Below are positions 1-8,853 of a DNA stretch of 64,000 bases, piece after piece. This DNA is from Planctomycetota bacterium (GTDB lineage Bacteria; Planctomycetota; GCA-002687715). Each line of letters begins with the position of its first letter. The stretch's first letter is position 1. The DNA is taken from positions 180,916 through 244,915 of the forward strand of contig SIAO01000004.1 of the NCBI GenBank assembly GCA_009691765.1, written 5' to 3'. Made by a program: the position numbers and the translations under genes. The notes beneath the pieces are model-generated. The model had not been told where the DNA came from. It saw only the letters and a list, made by a program, of their open reading frames with translations, and ran no database searches.

Positions 1-412
1 TGTCGTCCGTAAGCAGCGACCGTGCTGGCATGCGTGCGAGTCGCTGCAAAGCTCCGCTCGGGTCCGTGACACATTCCCAACGCAAAGCCTTACTGCGTTC
101 GGCGGAGAGTTCGGCCCCAAGCGCGCCCGAGAGCACCAACGCATCGGCCAACGCATGGAGCAAACTCTGCTCACGGAAAGCTGATGGCAGCACACTCACA
201 TCCACGGCCGCCTGATCGCGCGCGAGCAACACACCTTCCACGTCGCTGATGCTGCCGCGCTCACCGGGCAAGGTGCTGACGCCACCACGAGAATCTTCTG
301 CGCGTGCAAGCCAACGCTCACCCTCGGTGACTTGCAACTGGTGCAAGCGCAGCACGATCGCAATCGCTGCGATCACGCAACAAGATCCAAGCAGGGTGAA
401 GCGGCTCGTCAC
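1..412 (-). CDS. mrdA: PBP2-like penicillin-binding protein, N-terminal part (runs off the window)
   Basis: Only about the first 137 residues are present. I translated the minus strand from a GTG at 412, since the reading frame has no ATG start. The protein begins with a short basic stretch and a hydrophobic segment (about residues 7-22). This is followed by HQLQVTEGERW and LPGERGSISD, the dimerisation-domain start typical of class B PBPs (usually written RG.I.DRNG). PBP2 is the elongasome transpeptidase that crosslinks peptidoglycan in the periplasm. It lies 30 bases after mreD in the order mreB-mreC-mreD-mrdA, the standard operon order, which supports the call. The catalytic SxxK box would lie outside the window. 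An FtsI-type class B PBP is the alternative, but the context favours PBP2. Confidence 0.72.
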   Translation of the reverse strand, partial: MTSRFTLLGSCCVIAAIAIVLRLHQLQVTEGERWLARAEDSRGGVSTLPGERGSISDVEGVLLARDQAAVDVSVLPSAFREQSLLHALADALVLSGALGAELSAERSKALRWECVTDPSGALQRLARMPARSLLTDD

Positions 413-442
413 AAGAGCAGAGGGGTGGACGGGAATGCTGCG

Positions 443-937
443 TCAGGGACGCTGCAGCGCATGCCGCAACGCGCTCGAGTGCAGAATGCGCCGTTCCAAA
501 AGCGCAAAACTCGCTCCGCACGCAAAAGAGCCCGCAACCGCCCAGCCGAGGCTCTCCGCCGAGAGTGTAGGCCCGGGCCAGTCGCACAGGAAGAGTGCGG
601 GGGCGAGCAGCATGGCGGACAGCAGTGAACCAAGCGTCGCGCACGCGAAGAGCCCACGCGCTGGCACCGCCTTGAAGATGGTTTGCACGACCGCTCCGAG
701 AATCACGGCTGCGAGCACCGTGGCGGCAGGGCCCGCTGGCAACAGGAATCCGGGCACACATGCTGCTCCAGCTGCTGCGAGGCTCGCTCGGCGCGCCGGC
801 GCGTACCGCGCCCAAACCAACAGCGGCAACGCACTAAGACCAAGAAACACGAAACCGCGCGCTCCCGCCTGCGTGCAGCAAACAGCGCAACCCCAACCCC
901 AGCCGAGACTGAGCAACAGTGCTACGAAGTCGGTCAC
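443..937 (-). CDS. mreD: MreD-like rod shape-determining membrane protein
   Basis: 164 residues, close to the usual MreD length of about 160, and very hydrophobic, with roughly four or five predicted membrane segments. MreD is the integral-membrane member of the MreBCD elongasome. Sequence identity alone would be a weak basis because MreD is poorly conserved; the call rests on size, membrane character and position between mreC and the PBP2 gene. The GTG start at 937 overlaps the mreC stop in a GTGA tetranucleotide, so the two are probably translationally coupled. Confidence 0.7.
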   Translation of the reverse strand: MTDFVALLLSLGWGWGCAVCCTQAGARGFVFLGLSALPLLVWARYAPARRASLAAAGAACVPGFLLPAGPAATVLAAVILGAVVQTIFKAVPARGLFACATLGSLLSAMLLAPALFLCDWPGPTLSAESLGWAVAGSFACGASFALLERRILHSSALRHALQRP

Positions 938-2067
938 GGCGCCTCCAGCAAGCGCACCAGCGCGGTTCGGTCGCCGAATTCGAGCACCGTGAGCGCGCCG
1001 CCATACGGCAAGAAGTCAACACCGCACGCCACGCCACTACGGAAGCGGAGTTCACCAACATGGAGCCCGCGCGGCACGAATCCGGTGCCCGCCGCGCTGA
1101 AGAGTCGCGCGCTTTCACAATCCGGCGGTGGCGCGGTCGCCAGTTCAAGACGCCACCCTTCGGGGCGCTCTGCATCGGGCAACAACATGCAGACTGATTC
1201 CCAGCGCTCCCCCACGGCACGCAGCGCGATGGGCGCCGTCACGAGTGCCATGCCGCGCGCTCGGTGCACCGCACTGCCAGCTTCGTCCACAAAACCCACG
1301 CAGCCACCCGCCGCATTCACAATGGCAGAACCGGCATGCAGCTCCGCAGGTGCGGTTTTCAGCAGCCAACGCGGGTCTGGGCCGAGCGGTGCTGTGATGC
1401 GCATCACGGGAACTGCTGTATACAAAGCAGAAAGATCGGCCGCGCGCAGCACGCCACCAATTTGCAGGCCGCGTGAGGTGTCCACGGCGGAGCATTCGAC
1501 GGACGGACGCATCCCTTCGACGACGATGCGCCCAAGCAATGTGCCCGCGTTGCCTGCTTCGTCGTGCATGCGCACGAGATCGCCTTGACGTAACAAGTCA
1601 GGCCGCGCGGCGGCGCTGAAGCTGAGTTGCCCCGCCTCCGCAACAAGCACACCGCATGTGATGCTGCGCTCGCTCGCGGCTTCGCGGCGCAGTGCCATCA
1701 CGGGCAAACGCAAGGCGCGGGAACCGAGCATGCGCACGCGGCACATCGAAGGCGCAACGACATCCACGACGCCCACGAAGCGGCCGCCAGCACTCACTTC
1801 AGCGCCCAAGCGCACGCCTTGCAAACTGCCAGCCGCCGCTACGAGCGCGCCTCGCTTGGCGTCCTGGCGCAACACAGGTACGAGAGCTTCGTTGGGTTCT
1901 GCGGCGGTCGAGCGCGCCGCACTCTTGGCCAGCGCCTGCCCTGCAATGAGCACACCCGTCATGCTGAGCCTCACACGGCGCGCTTGATCTGGAAATGCGC
2001 CTTCCGCCACCAGCAAGGCGGTGCAGAGAAGCAAGATCTTGGTGCGGATCGTCACAAAGCGCAGCAA
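934..2067 (-). CDS. mreC: MreC-like rod shape-determining protein
   Basis: 377 residues beginning with a TTG codon one base after the mreB stop. An N-terminal hydrophobic segment (about residues 9-23) would anchor it in the membrane, with the rest in the periplasm. Residues about 75-150 (GVRLGAEVSAGGRFVGVV) show the small beta-barrel pattern found in MreC, where the two barrels form the scaffold that links MreB to PBP2. The usual coiled coil after the anchor is short. Divergence is high, so the assignment depends largely on its place in the mreB-mreC-mreD-PBP2 operon. Confidence 0.75.
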   Translation of the reverse strand: MLRFVTIRTKILLLCTALLVAEGAFPDQARRVRLSMTGVLIAGQALAKSAARSTAAEPNEALVPVLRQDAKRGALVAAAGSLQGVRLGAEVSAGGRFVGVVDVVAPSMCRVRMLGSRALRLPVMALRREAASERSITCGVLVAEAGQLSFSAAARPDLLRQGDLVRMHDEAGNAGTLLGRIVVEGMRPSVECSAVDTSRGLQIGGVLRAADLSALYTAVPVMRITAPLGPDPRWLLKTAPAELHAGSAIVNAAGGCVGFVDEAGSAVHRARGMALVTAPIALRAVGERWESVCMLLPDAERPEGWRLELATAPPPDCESARLFSAAGTGFVPRGLHVGELRFRSGVACGVDFLPYGGALTVLEFGDRTALVRLLEAP

Positions 2068-2068
2068 C

Positions 2069-3133
2069 TCAGATGCTGTCGGCTGACTCCAGCACGTTCT
2101 TCAGCGACTCGAGATTGTCCAGAATGATGCCTGTGCCACGGGCCACCGCAGTCAGTGGATCGTCGCCAACGATGACAGGAATGTCGGTCGCTTCGTTGAG
2201 GCGTTGCGCTAAACCGCGAAGCAGCGCCCCACCACCGCACAGCACGATGCCGCGGTCCACAAGATCGGCGCTCAGCTCTGGCTGCGTCTCTTCAAGCGTG
2301 CGCTTGACCGCCTGCGTGATCTGTTCGAGGGGACGCTCGAGGCAGGCGCGAATGGTGATGGAATCCACCACGGTGCTGCTCGGCAATCCGGTTTTCACAT
2401 GGCGGCCCTTCACTGTGAGCTGCAACTCTTGCGGCAGACGCCACGCCGAACCCACCGCCAGCTTGATACGTTCGGCACCGAGCGGCCCGATGAGCAACTG
2501 GTGCTCAGACTTCATGAACTCCGTGATGGCGTCGTCGAATTCGTCGCCAGCAGTTTGAATGCTGTTCGAGTGCACGATGCCTGCAAGCGCAAGCACAGCG
2601 ACATCCGTGGTGCCGCCTCCGATGTCGACCAACATGCTGGCCATGGGTTCGCGGATGGGCAAACCGAGCCCGAGGCCAGCAGCCATCGGCTCTTCGATCA
2701 AGAACACGCGGCGTGCACCGGCGCGCTCTGCAGCGTGGATCACAGCTTGCTTATCGACTTGGCGAATTCCGGGTGGGATGGCAATGACGACGCGAGGATT
2801 CACCAATATGCGCCGATTCCCGTGCACCTTGCGAATGAAATAACGCAGCATCGCTTCGCAGATTTCGAAATCTGCGATCACGCCGTCTTTCATCGGGCGA
2901 ATGGCTGTGATGTTGCCGGGCGTCTTGCCGAGCATTTCTTTGGCTCTGTCGCCAACAGCAAGACCGTCGCCATCCTGCAACACTTCGTTGGTCCCTTTGC
3001 GCACCGCGACCACTGATGGCTCCGAGAGAATCACACCACGGCCGGGAACACACACCAACGTGTTGGCTGTGCCAAGGTCGATGCCCACATCGACCGAGAA
3101 CATGCCCGCGATACGGTCGATGACTGTGAACAT
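2069..3133 (-). CDS. mreB: MreB, actin-like cell-shape filament protein
   Basis: 354 residues, near the usual 340-350. Phosphate-binding motifs of the actin/Hsp70 fold are clear: DLGTANTLV near residue 19, VDIGGGTTDVAV near residue 170, and a C-terminal GGGALLRGL adenosine-loop motif. MreB forms membrane-associated filaments that position the elongation machinery. The start ATG at 3133 has a good ribosome binding site (GGAGGG, four bases before it). The first residues (MFTVIDRIAGMF) could form a membrane-targeting amphipathic helix, as in many MreBs. It is the first gene of the operon running left to the PBP2 gene. Some planctomycetes lack MreB, so its presence is informative about the lineage. 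Confidence 0.96.
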   Translation of the reverse strand: MFTVIDRIAGMFSVDVGIDLGTANTLVCVPGRGVILSEPSVVAVRKGTNEVLQDGDGLAVGDRAKEMLGKTPGNITAIRPMKDGVIADFEICEAMLRYFIRKVHGNRRILVNPRVVIAIPPGIRQVDKQAVIHAAERAGARRVFLIEEPMAAGLGLGLPIREPMASMLVDIGGGTTDVAVLALAGIVHSNSIQTAGDEFDDAITEFMKSEHQLLIGPLGAERIKLAVGSAWRLPQELQLTVKGRHVKTGLPSSTVVDSITIRACLERPLEQITQAVKRTLEETQPELSADLVDRGIVLCGGGALLRGLAQRLNEATDIPVIVGDDPLTAVARGTGIILDNLESLKNVLESADSI

Positions 3134-3270
3134 TCGTCCCTCCGTGCCGCCACTTTCGGCAACGTCAACCGGTCAAGTTCGGGAGGCATCTTTGCGCCTA
3201 CACCGACCACCCCCAGCGCGCGGCGGGAGTGTAGCAGCGCTGCAAAACCGCCAGCCCCAAAACGCGAACA

Positions 3271-3293
3271 GGGCCCCCCGCGAAGGAGGCCCC
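3271..3293 (-). terminator. Putative intrinsic terminator after the 54-residue membrane peptide gene
   Basis: Read on the minus strand, GGGGCCTCC, a short TTCGC loop and GGGGGGCCC can form a stem of about eight pairs with one bulge. TTTT follows some eight bases later. It lies 27 bases after the stop of the 54-residue gene and before mreB, and would separate the two transcripts. The T-run is distant and short, so this is moderate evidence only. Confidence 0.42.
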
Positions 3294-3319
3294 GTGCACT
3301 CACAGCGCTTTTGCGCTGC

Positions 3320-3484
3320 TCAGCCGGCGAACATGCCAGCGCTGAACCACTTGGCCAGCGCTTTTTCGATCACGATGAACGCGATCAGCAGGAAAGCGGC
3401 CGTGCTGTAGATGAGAGCGTCGGTCAACCCACGAGCGTTGTCGGTCGGGGCGGCGTCGCTTGGATTCAGGTTTTCATCAGCCAT
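3320..3484 (-). CDS. 54-residue single-pass membrane peptide
   Basis: A complete small gene read directly from the sequence: ATG at 3484, TGA at 3320. The N-terminal half is polar and acidic (MADENLNPSDAAP). It is followed by one hydrophobic segment, STAAFLLIAFIVIEKALA (about residues 27-44), and a short tail. A ribosome binding site (AAAGGA) sits 6-11 bases before the ATG. It begins 19 bases after the stop of the coiled-coil membrane protein and is probably cotranscribed with it, with a candidate terminator downstream. I do not recognise a family. Its place between a periplasmic coiled-coil protein and the mre operon suggests a cell-envelope role, but that is inference. Confidence 0.7.
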   Translation of the reverse strand: MADENLNPSDAAPTDNARGLTDALIYSTAAFLLIAFIVIEKALAKWFSAGMFAG

Positions 3485-3503
3485 GGTGCAACCGTCCTTT
3501 TCG

Positions 3504-4355
3504 TCAGTTCAGTGAGTTGGTGACCGTGTCCGCAGCCATCACTTGCTGACCTTGGTCCAGCAACATGATCATGCCTGCGCAGTAGGTCGGTCCGACGGTG
3601 TCGACGCGGAAACGCCCGATGTAGGTCCCGCCACGAACGATGTCCAGCACGTAACCGCGCTTGACGCCGTTGTTGGAGCCAACATTCGCCTGCACCAGTT
3701 TGAGTGCATTGTCAGCGTTGACGACTTGGCCCTTGACAGGAGCCATGACCATGATGTTCTCGAAGTCGATGCCCTTGGACTTCGCGAAGTCGATGAGCAG
3801 GTCGCGGTTGGAGACATCATCCTTGAGCTTCACCACGTTCTTCTCGAGACCCGCGATGTTGTTGTTGGCATCGAGGTTCTTCTTCTGCTCAGCATCGAGC
3901 TCGCCGACCGCCTTGTCCATGCGGGCCACGGCTTCGCGCTGCTTAGCGTCCAAGTCCGTGTTCGCAGTTCCGAGGCGGTTGTTGTCCGAGCGGAGGCGCT
4001 CGATCGTGCCTGCATGCTCAGTGTTGGCACGAGTCAGGTCGGCCAACTGCGTGTCCTTGGTCTTGCCCGAAGATTCGAGCGAACCGACTTGCGTCTGCAA
4101 GTTGGTTGCGCGAGCTTCGAGGTCCGCGGACTGCTGACGAGCAGTGTTGAGATCGCTGGACACCTTCGAAAGACTTGCGTCTTTCTCGGAGACCTGCTGT
4201 GCATGGCGCTGCTGATCTTCAGCACGCCCTGTCTTCTCGCCTTCAAACTTTGCCTTGTAGTCGTTGTTCAGACCAAGGAAGGTCGAGGCCGCCACGAGGA
4301 AGGCCACAGCAAGAACAAGATTCAAAACCACGAAGATCCGGGCTACGGAACTCAT
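3504..4355 (-). CDS. Membrane-anchored coiled-coil protein with MreC-like C-terminal beta domain
   Basis: 283 residues from ATG 4355, which has a good ribosome binding site (AAAGGGA); the frame also allows an ATG 22 codons upstream. One membrane segment (about residues 6-27) is followed by a heptad-rich coiled coil (about 35-190, rich in D, Q, E, K and A). The C-terminal part contains VKGQVV, NVGSNNGVKRGYVLDI and YIGRFRVD. This is the pattern of the MreC/HlyD type small beta-barrel, in which a substrate-independent rigid scaffold carries a barrel. It lies directly upstream of mreBCD, in the same direction and next to a 54-residue membrane peptide. An envelope-organising scaffold is a reasonable guess; the function is unknown. 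Confidence 0.8.
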   Translation of the reverse strand: MSSVARIFVVLNLVLAVAFLVAASTFLGLNNDYKAKFEGEKTGRAEDQQRHAQQVSEKDASLSKVSSDLNTARQQSADLEARATNLQTQVGSLESSGKTKDTQLADLTRANTEHAGTIERLRSDNNRLGTANTDLDAKQREAVARMDKAVGELDAEQKKNLDANNNIAGLEKNVVKLKDDVSNRDLLIDFAKSKGIDFENIMVMAPVKGQVVNADNALKLVQANVGSNNGVKRGYVLDIVRGGTYIGRFRVDTVGPTYCAGMIMLLDQGQQVMAADTVTNSLN

Positions 4356-4515
4356 GAAGTGTCCCTTTCCAGCGATATCCACACTCACAGCGGCAACAGG
4401 CGCCAGGCGAGCGGGATTCATCTTTTTCCAGTGGCGGGCATTGTAGGGATGAAGAAAATGAAGTCAAGCATGGCAGAAGGAGCGCTAACTTTGAGCCGTG
4501 CGCGGCCCTAAGCCG

Positions 4516-6168
4516 TTATGTGCTGGAGTCTTGTGCGCGGCCCATGCCGGATGGTCGCCGCGGCCGCCAAAGCAGCAACACCGCAACCAACCCACAAGGG
4601 AACAGAGCTGCGGGCAACAAGCCGAAGCGCACCGCCGGAGTCACGCTGGTGCAGAGCGGCACATGACCTGAAAGCAATCCAGACACGTCCTTAGACCGGC
4701 CCGCGCTGTTCACACGCGCCAATTCTCGCCCACAAGGATCAATGAGTGTGCTGATCCCAGCGTTGCTCACGCGGAACACCGAACGCCGACATTCCGCTGC
4801 ACGGAAGCGCACGGCAACATCCACGCATTCCTGTTCTGCGCCCACGACGAACCACGCGTCATTAGAGATATTGATAGTGAACTCAGCGCCCGCCGCGGCG
4901 AGCGTGCGGAATTCCTCAGGAAATACCGCCTCGAAACAGATGGTGCAGCCGAAGGGCACGGCGCGACCATGCACGCTCACAGGAAAAAGGGGAGCTTCCT
5001 CCCCCGGCGTCATGTCAGGGATGTAGCCAGCACTCGACCTCACGCCAGCGAGGATTTGCGCATGCAACGGCCAACCGCGCGGCCACGGGATGTACTCCCC
5101 GAAAGGCACAAGCATGCGCTTGGGGTTTTCGCCCAAGAGTTCACTGCCATCGCGCAACACTGCCGCCATGTTCCATTCGCCCCAGCCGTTGCCATCGGTG
5201 TCTGCGAGGCGCGCGTCATCAGCAATGCGCGCATGACGTGCATAACCCACCACGCTCAACTGTCCGCGCCCGCGGGGCAACAACGCTCCGTATGGCTCGG
5301 TCACACCGTCATCGACGCGATAGGGCTGGCGCAGCAAAGCCTGCAAACTACGGTCAGGGTCGCGCACTGGGGGAAATGTGGTTTCAGGGAACACCAAGAT
5401 GTCTGGGTCCAAAGCGCGCGCTTCCGCCGTGTGCAAAACAACGCGGTGCCGTTCCCAGATATCCGCGGAGCTGTGCCGCAACTTGACGGCCTGAGGCACG
5501 GCGGGCTGCACACCCACCACGAGCGGCCCCTGCGGAAAGTCGTCGCACAGCGCAAGCGTGCCGCCAAAATGCAAGAGCAGTACACCAGCCGCCGCGGCGC
5601 TCAATCCCGGGATTGCCGGGCGCAGGACCCCGCGACGCGCCGCGATCCATAGAAACGCAAGCGCGCTGTTCGCCGACAACACTACGAACGAGAGCGCATG
5701 CACGCGGAACACGGCGGCACTTTGCAACGCTTCAATCCAGCGCCACTGCGAATGCCCAGCGCAACTCCACGACACGCCGAGAACTGCTTCACGCAGCACA
5801 TCCACGCTGACCAACACCAACGGATAAACCCACCAGCGTGGTCCCCGTGGTGCGCGCGTAAGCCGCTCCAGTGCATAGGCACCAAGCGCTGCGAAGGGCA
5901 CTGTGATCAGTGGGATGAACCATGGTCCCCACGGCTCCAAGGATGCGACCCAACCCATCGAGAGCACAATCTGCACATAAAGCGCAAACGTGAGGATGGG
6001 CAGCGTGCTGCGCCGCGGTGCCGTCGCATGGAATGCAATCCAAGGCGTCCAAGCAATCCACGCGAGCCACGGCCAATCGAGCGGCGGTTGAGCCGCGTGC
6101 GCCAACAGCGCCGAACAGAGTGCCACCAACAAATGCAGTGTGCGCGGCCAACGAGCGCTGAGACTCAT
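4516..6168 (-). CDS. lnt: Apolipoprotein N-acyltransferase
   Basis: 550 residues. The first 210 are largely hydrophobic with several membrane helices; the rest is a nitrilase-type hydrolase domain. The catalytic triad is visible at E262 (FPETTFPP), K350 (NPKRMLVPFGEY) and C411 (TICFEAVF). Lnt adds the third acyl chain to lipoproteins at the periplasmic face of the inner membrane, consistent with the many lipobox proteins in this window and with an outer membrane. The start overlaps the end of moeA by four bases (ATGA), so the two are probably cotranscribed. Confidence 0.95.
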   Translation of the reverse strand: MSLSARWPRTLHLLVALCSALLAHAAQPPLDWPWLAWIAWTPWIAFHATAPRRSTLPILTFALYVQIVLSMGWVASLEPWGPWFIPLITVPFAALGAYALERLTRAPRGPRWWVYPLVLVSVDVLREAVLGVSWSCAGHSQWRWIEALQSAAVFRVHALSFVVLSANSALAFLWIAARRGVLRPAIPGLSAAAAGVLLLHFGGTLALCDDFPQGPLVVGVQPAVPQAVKLRHSSADIWERHRVVLHTAEARALDPDILVFPETTFPPVRDPDRSLQALLRQPYRVDDGVTEPYGALLPRGRGQLSVVGYARHARIADDARLADTDGNGWGEWNMAAVLRDGSELLGENPKRMLVPFGEYIPWPRGWPLHAQILAGVRSSAGYIPDMTPGEEAPLFPVSVHGRAVPFGCTICFEAVFPEEFRTLAAAGAEFTINISNDAWFVVGAEQECVDVAVRFRAAECRRSVFRVSNAGISTLIDPCGRELARVNSAGRSKDVSGLLSGHVPLCTSVTPAVRFGLLPAALFPCGLVAVLLLWRPRRPSGMGRAQDSST

Positions 6169-7433
6169 GCGCCGCGACTCGCCCTAGCGGGCCCACGGAA
6201 CGCTGCGCCATCGAGAACGTGCACTTCAACGGCGGCTCCGGGCTCCACTTGTCCCTCGCCGATGTCGATGAGCATCAGTCCATCGGCGCCTAGCACTCCG
6301 CGCAGGTCTGCGCTGCCATGCCACGCTAGCGGTTCGGTTTCAAAACCCTGCGGCGTGCTGCGCAGACTGCAAGGCACATGTTGCAAACGTGGGATGCGTT
6401 TCAGTGCGCGCGTGCCGCCCAAACGCGCATGCACGCGACGCGGCTCTGGGAACTCAAGGCCCATCAATGCCAGCAGAAACGGACGCACGAAGATTTCGAA
6501 AGTGACCAGTGTCGACACTGGATTCCCCGGCAATCCAAACACATGGCAAAGCCCACCATCGCTGCGGCGCACACGTCCGAAGAGCATGGGTTTGCCGGGT
6601 TTGATCGCCACCTTCTCGATCAGCACTTCCATGCCGCGCTCGCGCAAGAGCAAAGGCACGAGGTCGGCATCGCCCATGCTCACTCCGCCGGAGAGCAACA
6701 ACACATCGTGACCGAGGCCCACATCGAGGTGTTGCAACAACGCTGACTGCTCGTCGCGTGCGATGCCGCAACGCACCACCGTGAGCGCCACGCACAAACT
6801 GCGCAGTTGAGCTTCCAAGAGTGCGCCGTTGCTCTCGCGGATTTGTCCGGGCAATGGCTTCGGACCGTGCGTGGACACCAATTCGTCGCCAGTAGGAATC
6901 ACCGCCACGCGCGGCAAGGTGTGCACAGGGACAGGATCTGCACCCACCGAAGCGAGCACCGCGAGAGCACAAGCATCGATGTGCGTACCACGCCGCAACA
7001 CCACTTCGCCTTCGCGCAAATCCTCACCCTGATGACACACGTTCTGTCCGGGCCGCGCGATCTCGTGCAACAGCACCGCGTCGTCCGTTTGCAAACTGCT
7101 CTTTTCCACCATCACCACGGCGTTGGCGCCAACAGGTAGTGGCGCCCCAGTCATGATCTTCCATGTGCTGCCTTCCGCGAGCACCGCGCCTGGTGCGTCG
7201 CCCGCGAGAATGCGCCCCGCGACCCGCAGGCGTGTCTCACCCGTGTGCGTTGAATCCGCGCGCACGGCCCAGCCATCCATGCTGCTCTTCTCGAAGGGCG
7301 GCAGGTCCATTTCAGCCAGCACATCGCGCGCCAACACGCAATCCAGCGACTGTGCCAACGGGCGCATGCGCTGTGCCGGAGGCGGCGGCACGGAGCTGCG
7401 CAACACGAGCATCGCTTCGGCGTAGGTCAGCAT
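6165..7433 (-). CDS. moeA: Molybdopterin molybdenumtransferase MoeA
   Basis: 422 residues, the normal length for MoeA. Characteristic stretches are MDLPPFEKSSMDGWA near residue 40, GAPLPVGANAVV near 96, PTGDEL near 176, LLSGGVSMGDADL near 230 and GLPGNPVS near 295. MoeA inserts molybdate into adenylylated molybdopterin to make the molybdenum cofactor. It is the middle gene of a tightly packed minus-strand run: its start overlaps the end of the radical SAM gene and its end overlaps lnt by four bases. No molybdoenzyme and no other molybdopterin gene is visible in the window. Confidence 0.95.
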   Translation of the reverse strand: MLTYAEAMLVLRSSVPPPPAQRMRPLAQSLDCVLARDVLAEMDLPPFEKSSMDGWAVRADSTHTGETRLRVAGRILAGDAPGAVLAEGSTWKIMTGAPLPVGANAVVMVEKSSLQTDDAVLLHEIARPGQNVCHQGEDLREGEVVLRRGTHIDACALAVLASVGADPVPVHTLPRVAVIPTGDELVSTHGPKPLPGQIRESNGALLEAQLRSLCVALTVVRCGIARDEQSALLQHLDVGLGHDVLLLSGGVSMGDADLVPLLLRERGMEVLIEKVAIKPGKPMLFGRVRRSDGGLCHVFGLPGNPVSTLVTFEIFVRPFLLALMGLEFPEPRRVHARLGGTRALKRIPRLQHVPCSLRSTPQGFETEPLAWHGSADLRGVLGADGLMLIDIGEGQVEPGAAVEVHVLDGAAFRGPARASRGA

Positions 7434-8764
7434 GGCAATGTCGCCACGGCTGTTCCCGGTCGAATCACATCCATGAACGATGACACGCTGAACACGGCGT
7501 TGCCGATGCCGGCTTGGCCGTAGCCAGGCGGCGCCAGCAATCCATGACGCGCATGCATGTCACGCCAAACGCGCAGCAACCCGACGTGGTAGCGCAACGA
7601 TGCGGGGCCGTTCTCGCGACCGAGCACGGAGAGTGGTTCTGGACACCACGTCGTGAAACGCGGCATGACGCCGTGTCGCATGAAATAATCGAGCCCTTCC
7701 GCGGTGCTCTTCCACGCTTCTTCCTCGGTGCGGAATCCGTGCGGCTTGGCCATTTCGATGCCGGCCACGAAATTGGGGATCACACCCGCGGGCGTGAACA
7801 CTTCTGCGGCATCGAGGATGCGCGCCATCCACGTGGAGCGGCCGACATAGCGCGCTTTACCCGGACACAGCACCTCGAACAGCGCCGGGTCCCAAACTTC
7901 GTAGTTGGGGTGGTAGATGCGAATGCCAGAACGACGGATGCGCAGGACATCGGCGCGCGGCAAAGCCTGCACCACCATCTTGCCCAGCCAACGACCGGGA
8001 AAGCGCGCTTCGATGGCCTCCGCGTAGCGAACATAGAAAGACGCTTCGTCCAGGCCATCGAGCTTTGTTGTGACGGATCCGCCCGTGAGCGTATAGGCGC
8101 CCGGTGTTGCGCCGCTGGCCACGACTCGATCGAGCGCAGCGAGCAGTCGGTCGATGGGTTTGATCGCGTGGTACGCACGCCCGTCTTCACGCTGCTGTTT
8201 GAAATTGCGATTGATATCGCAGAACTGGCACTCTTCTTCTTGGCCAAAGTACTGGCACATGCGGAAGACCGTGAGATACAGCAGATAGCCCCACTCGATG
8301 CTCGGTGCTACTTCCGTGATCGGAGTGCCATCCGGCAGCACTTCGCCGTAGTACGCCGGCTGCGGTGCGAAGCTGACGCCCGCCACATCTTCGGTGCCGC
8401 AACGCAGCATCACGCTGCCGTCCTCGCACGCATCCACCAGCCAAGGGCTCATGGGGTTCAAACGCACACTCACAACGACGCGACGGAATCCGCGCGGCCC
8501 GCCTTCGAGTGCGATCTCTTCTGGCGCGTGATTGCGCACCAATTCATCCAACTGGGAAAGCGGCAGATGGTCGAAGGAAAAGATAAAGTACGACTTGCGC
8601 GCGAAAGTGTGCCCGCGTTGCAACGCTGCTGGTGTGAACCAAACACCTCGGCGCAGCAAGTCTTCTTTCACTGTGACTTCGGGAGGCAGGTCCTCAAACT
8701 CCGCCGCCACGCGCTCGATCTCGCGCAGCGTTTCCAGCGGATCTACACCTGTGGCCACATCCAT
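7427..8764 (-). CDS. Radical SAM protein with a CX8CX2C cluster motif
   Basis: 445 residues from ATG 8764; the frame is open a further 36 codons upstream, but that part overlaps the ribH promoter region and looks non-coding. Cysteines at about 170, 179 and 182 (MCQYFGQEEECQFCDINRN) fit a cluster-binding loop spaced CX8CX2C rather than the classic CX3CX2C. TLTGGSVTTKLDG downstream resembles the glycine-rich SAM-binding motif of radical SAM enzymes. About 160 residues precede the cysteines, which is long for the superfamily, so an N-terminal extra domain is likely. It overlaps moeA by seven bases, which suggests coupled expression. I do not recognise the substrate. Confidence 0.82.
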   Translation of the reverse strand: MDVATGVDPLETLREIERVAAEFEDLPPEVTVKEDLLRRGVWFTPAALQRGHTFARKSYFIFSFDHLPLSQLDELVRNHAPEEIALEGGPRGFRRVVVSVRLNPMSPWLVDACEDGSVMLRCGTEDVAGVSFAPQPAYYGEVLPDGTPITEVAPSIEWGYLLYLTVFRMCQYFGQEEECQFCDINRNFKQQREDGRAYHAIKPIDRLLAALDRVVASGATPGAYTLTGGSVTTKLDGLDEASFYVRYAEAIEARFPGRWLGKMVVQALPRADVLRIRRSGIRIYHPNYEVWDPALFEVLCPGKARYVGRSTWMARILDAAEVFTPAGVIPNFVAGIEMAKPHGFRTEEEAWKSTAEGLDYFMRHGVMPRFTTWCPEPLSVLGRENGPASLRYHVGLLRVWRDMHARHGLLAPPGYGQAGIGNAVFSVSSFMDVIRPGTAVATLPC

Positions 8765-8853
8765 GGCGGGATTCTGCTGCGGAAGTGGCTTTGGGGCAAC
8801 ACGCCGCTTCCCCGTGGAATGCCTGCTGCTAAGGTGCGAGCCCAGTTTTGAGC

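Noticed and set aside
249..1588. Plus-strand frames opposite the mreC and mreD genes
   Set aside because: The minus-strand operon order mreB-mreC-mreD-PBP2 is clear, and these frames have no ribosome binding sites or recognisable motifs.
3543..4511. A plus-strand frame of 322 codons opposite the coiled-coil gene
   Set aside because: Repetitive Val/Asp/Glu composition that mirrors a coiled coil on the other strand; no start signal.
7514..8851. A 445-codon plus-strand frame opposite the radical SAM gene
   Set aside because: It is the complement of a convincing radical SAM gene. Its translation is His/Arg/Gln-rich with no motif, and long antisense frames are expected from the GC-rich codon usage here.
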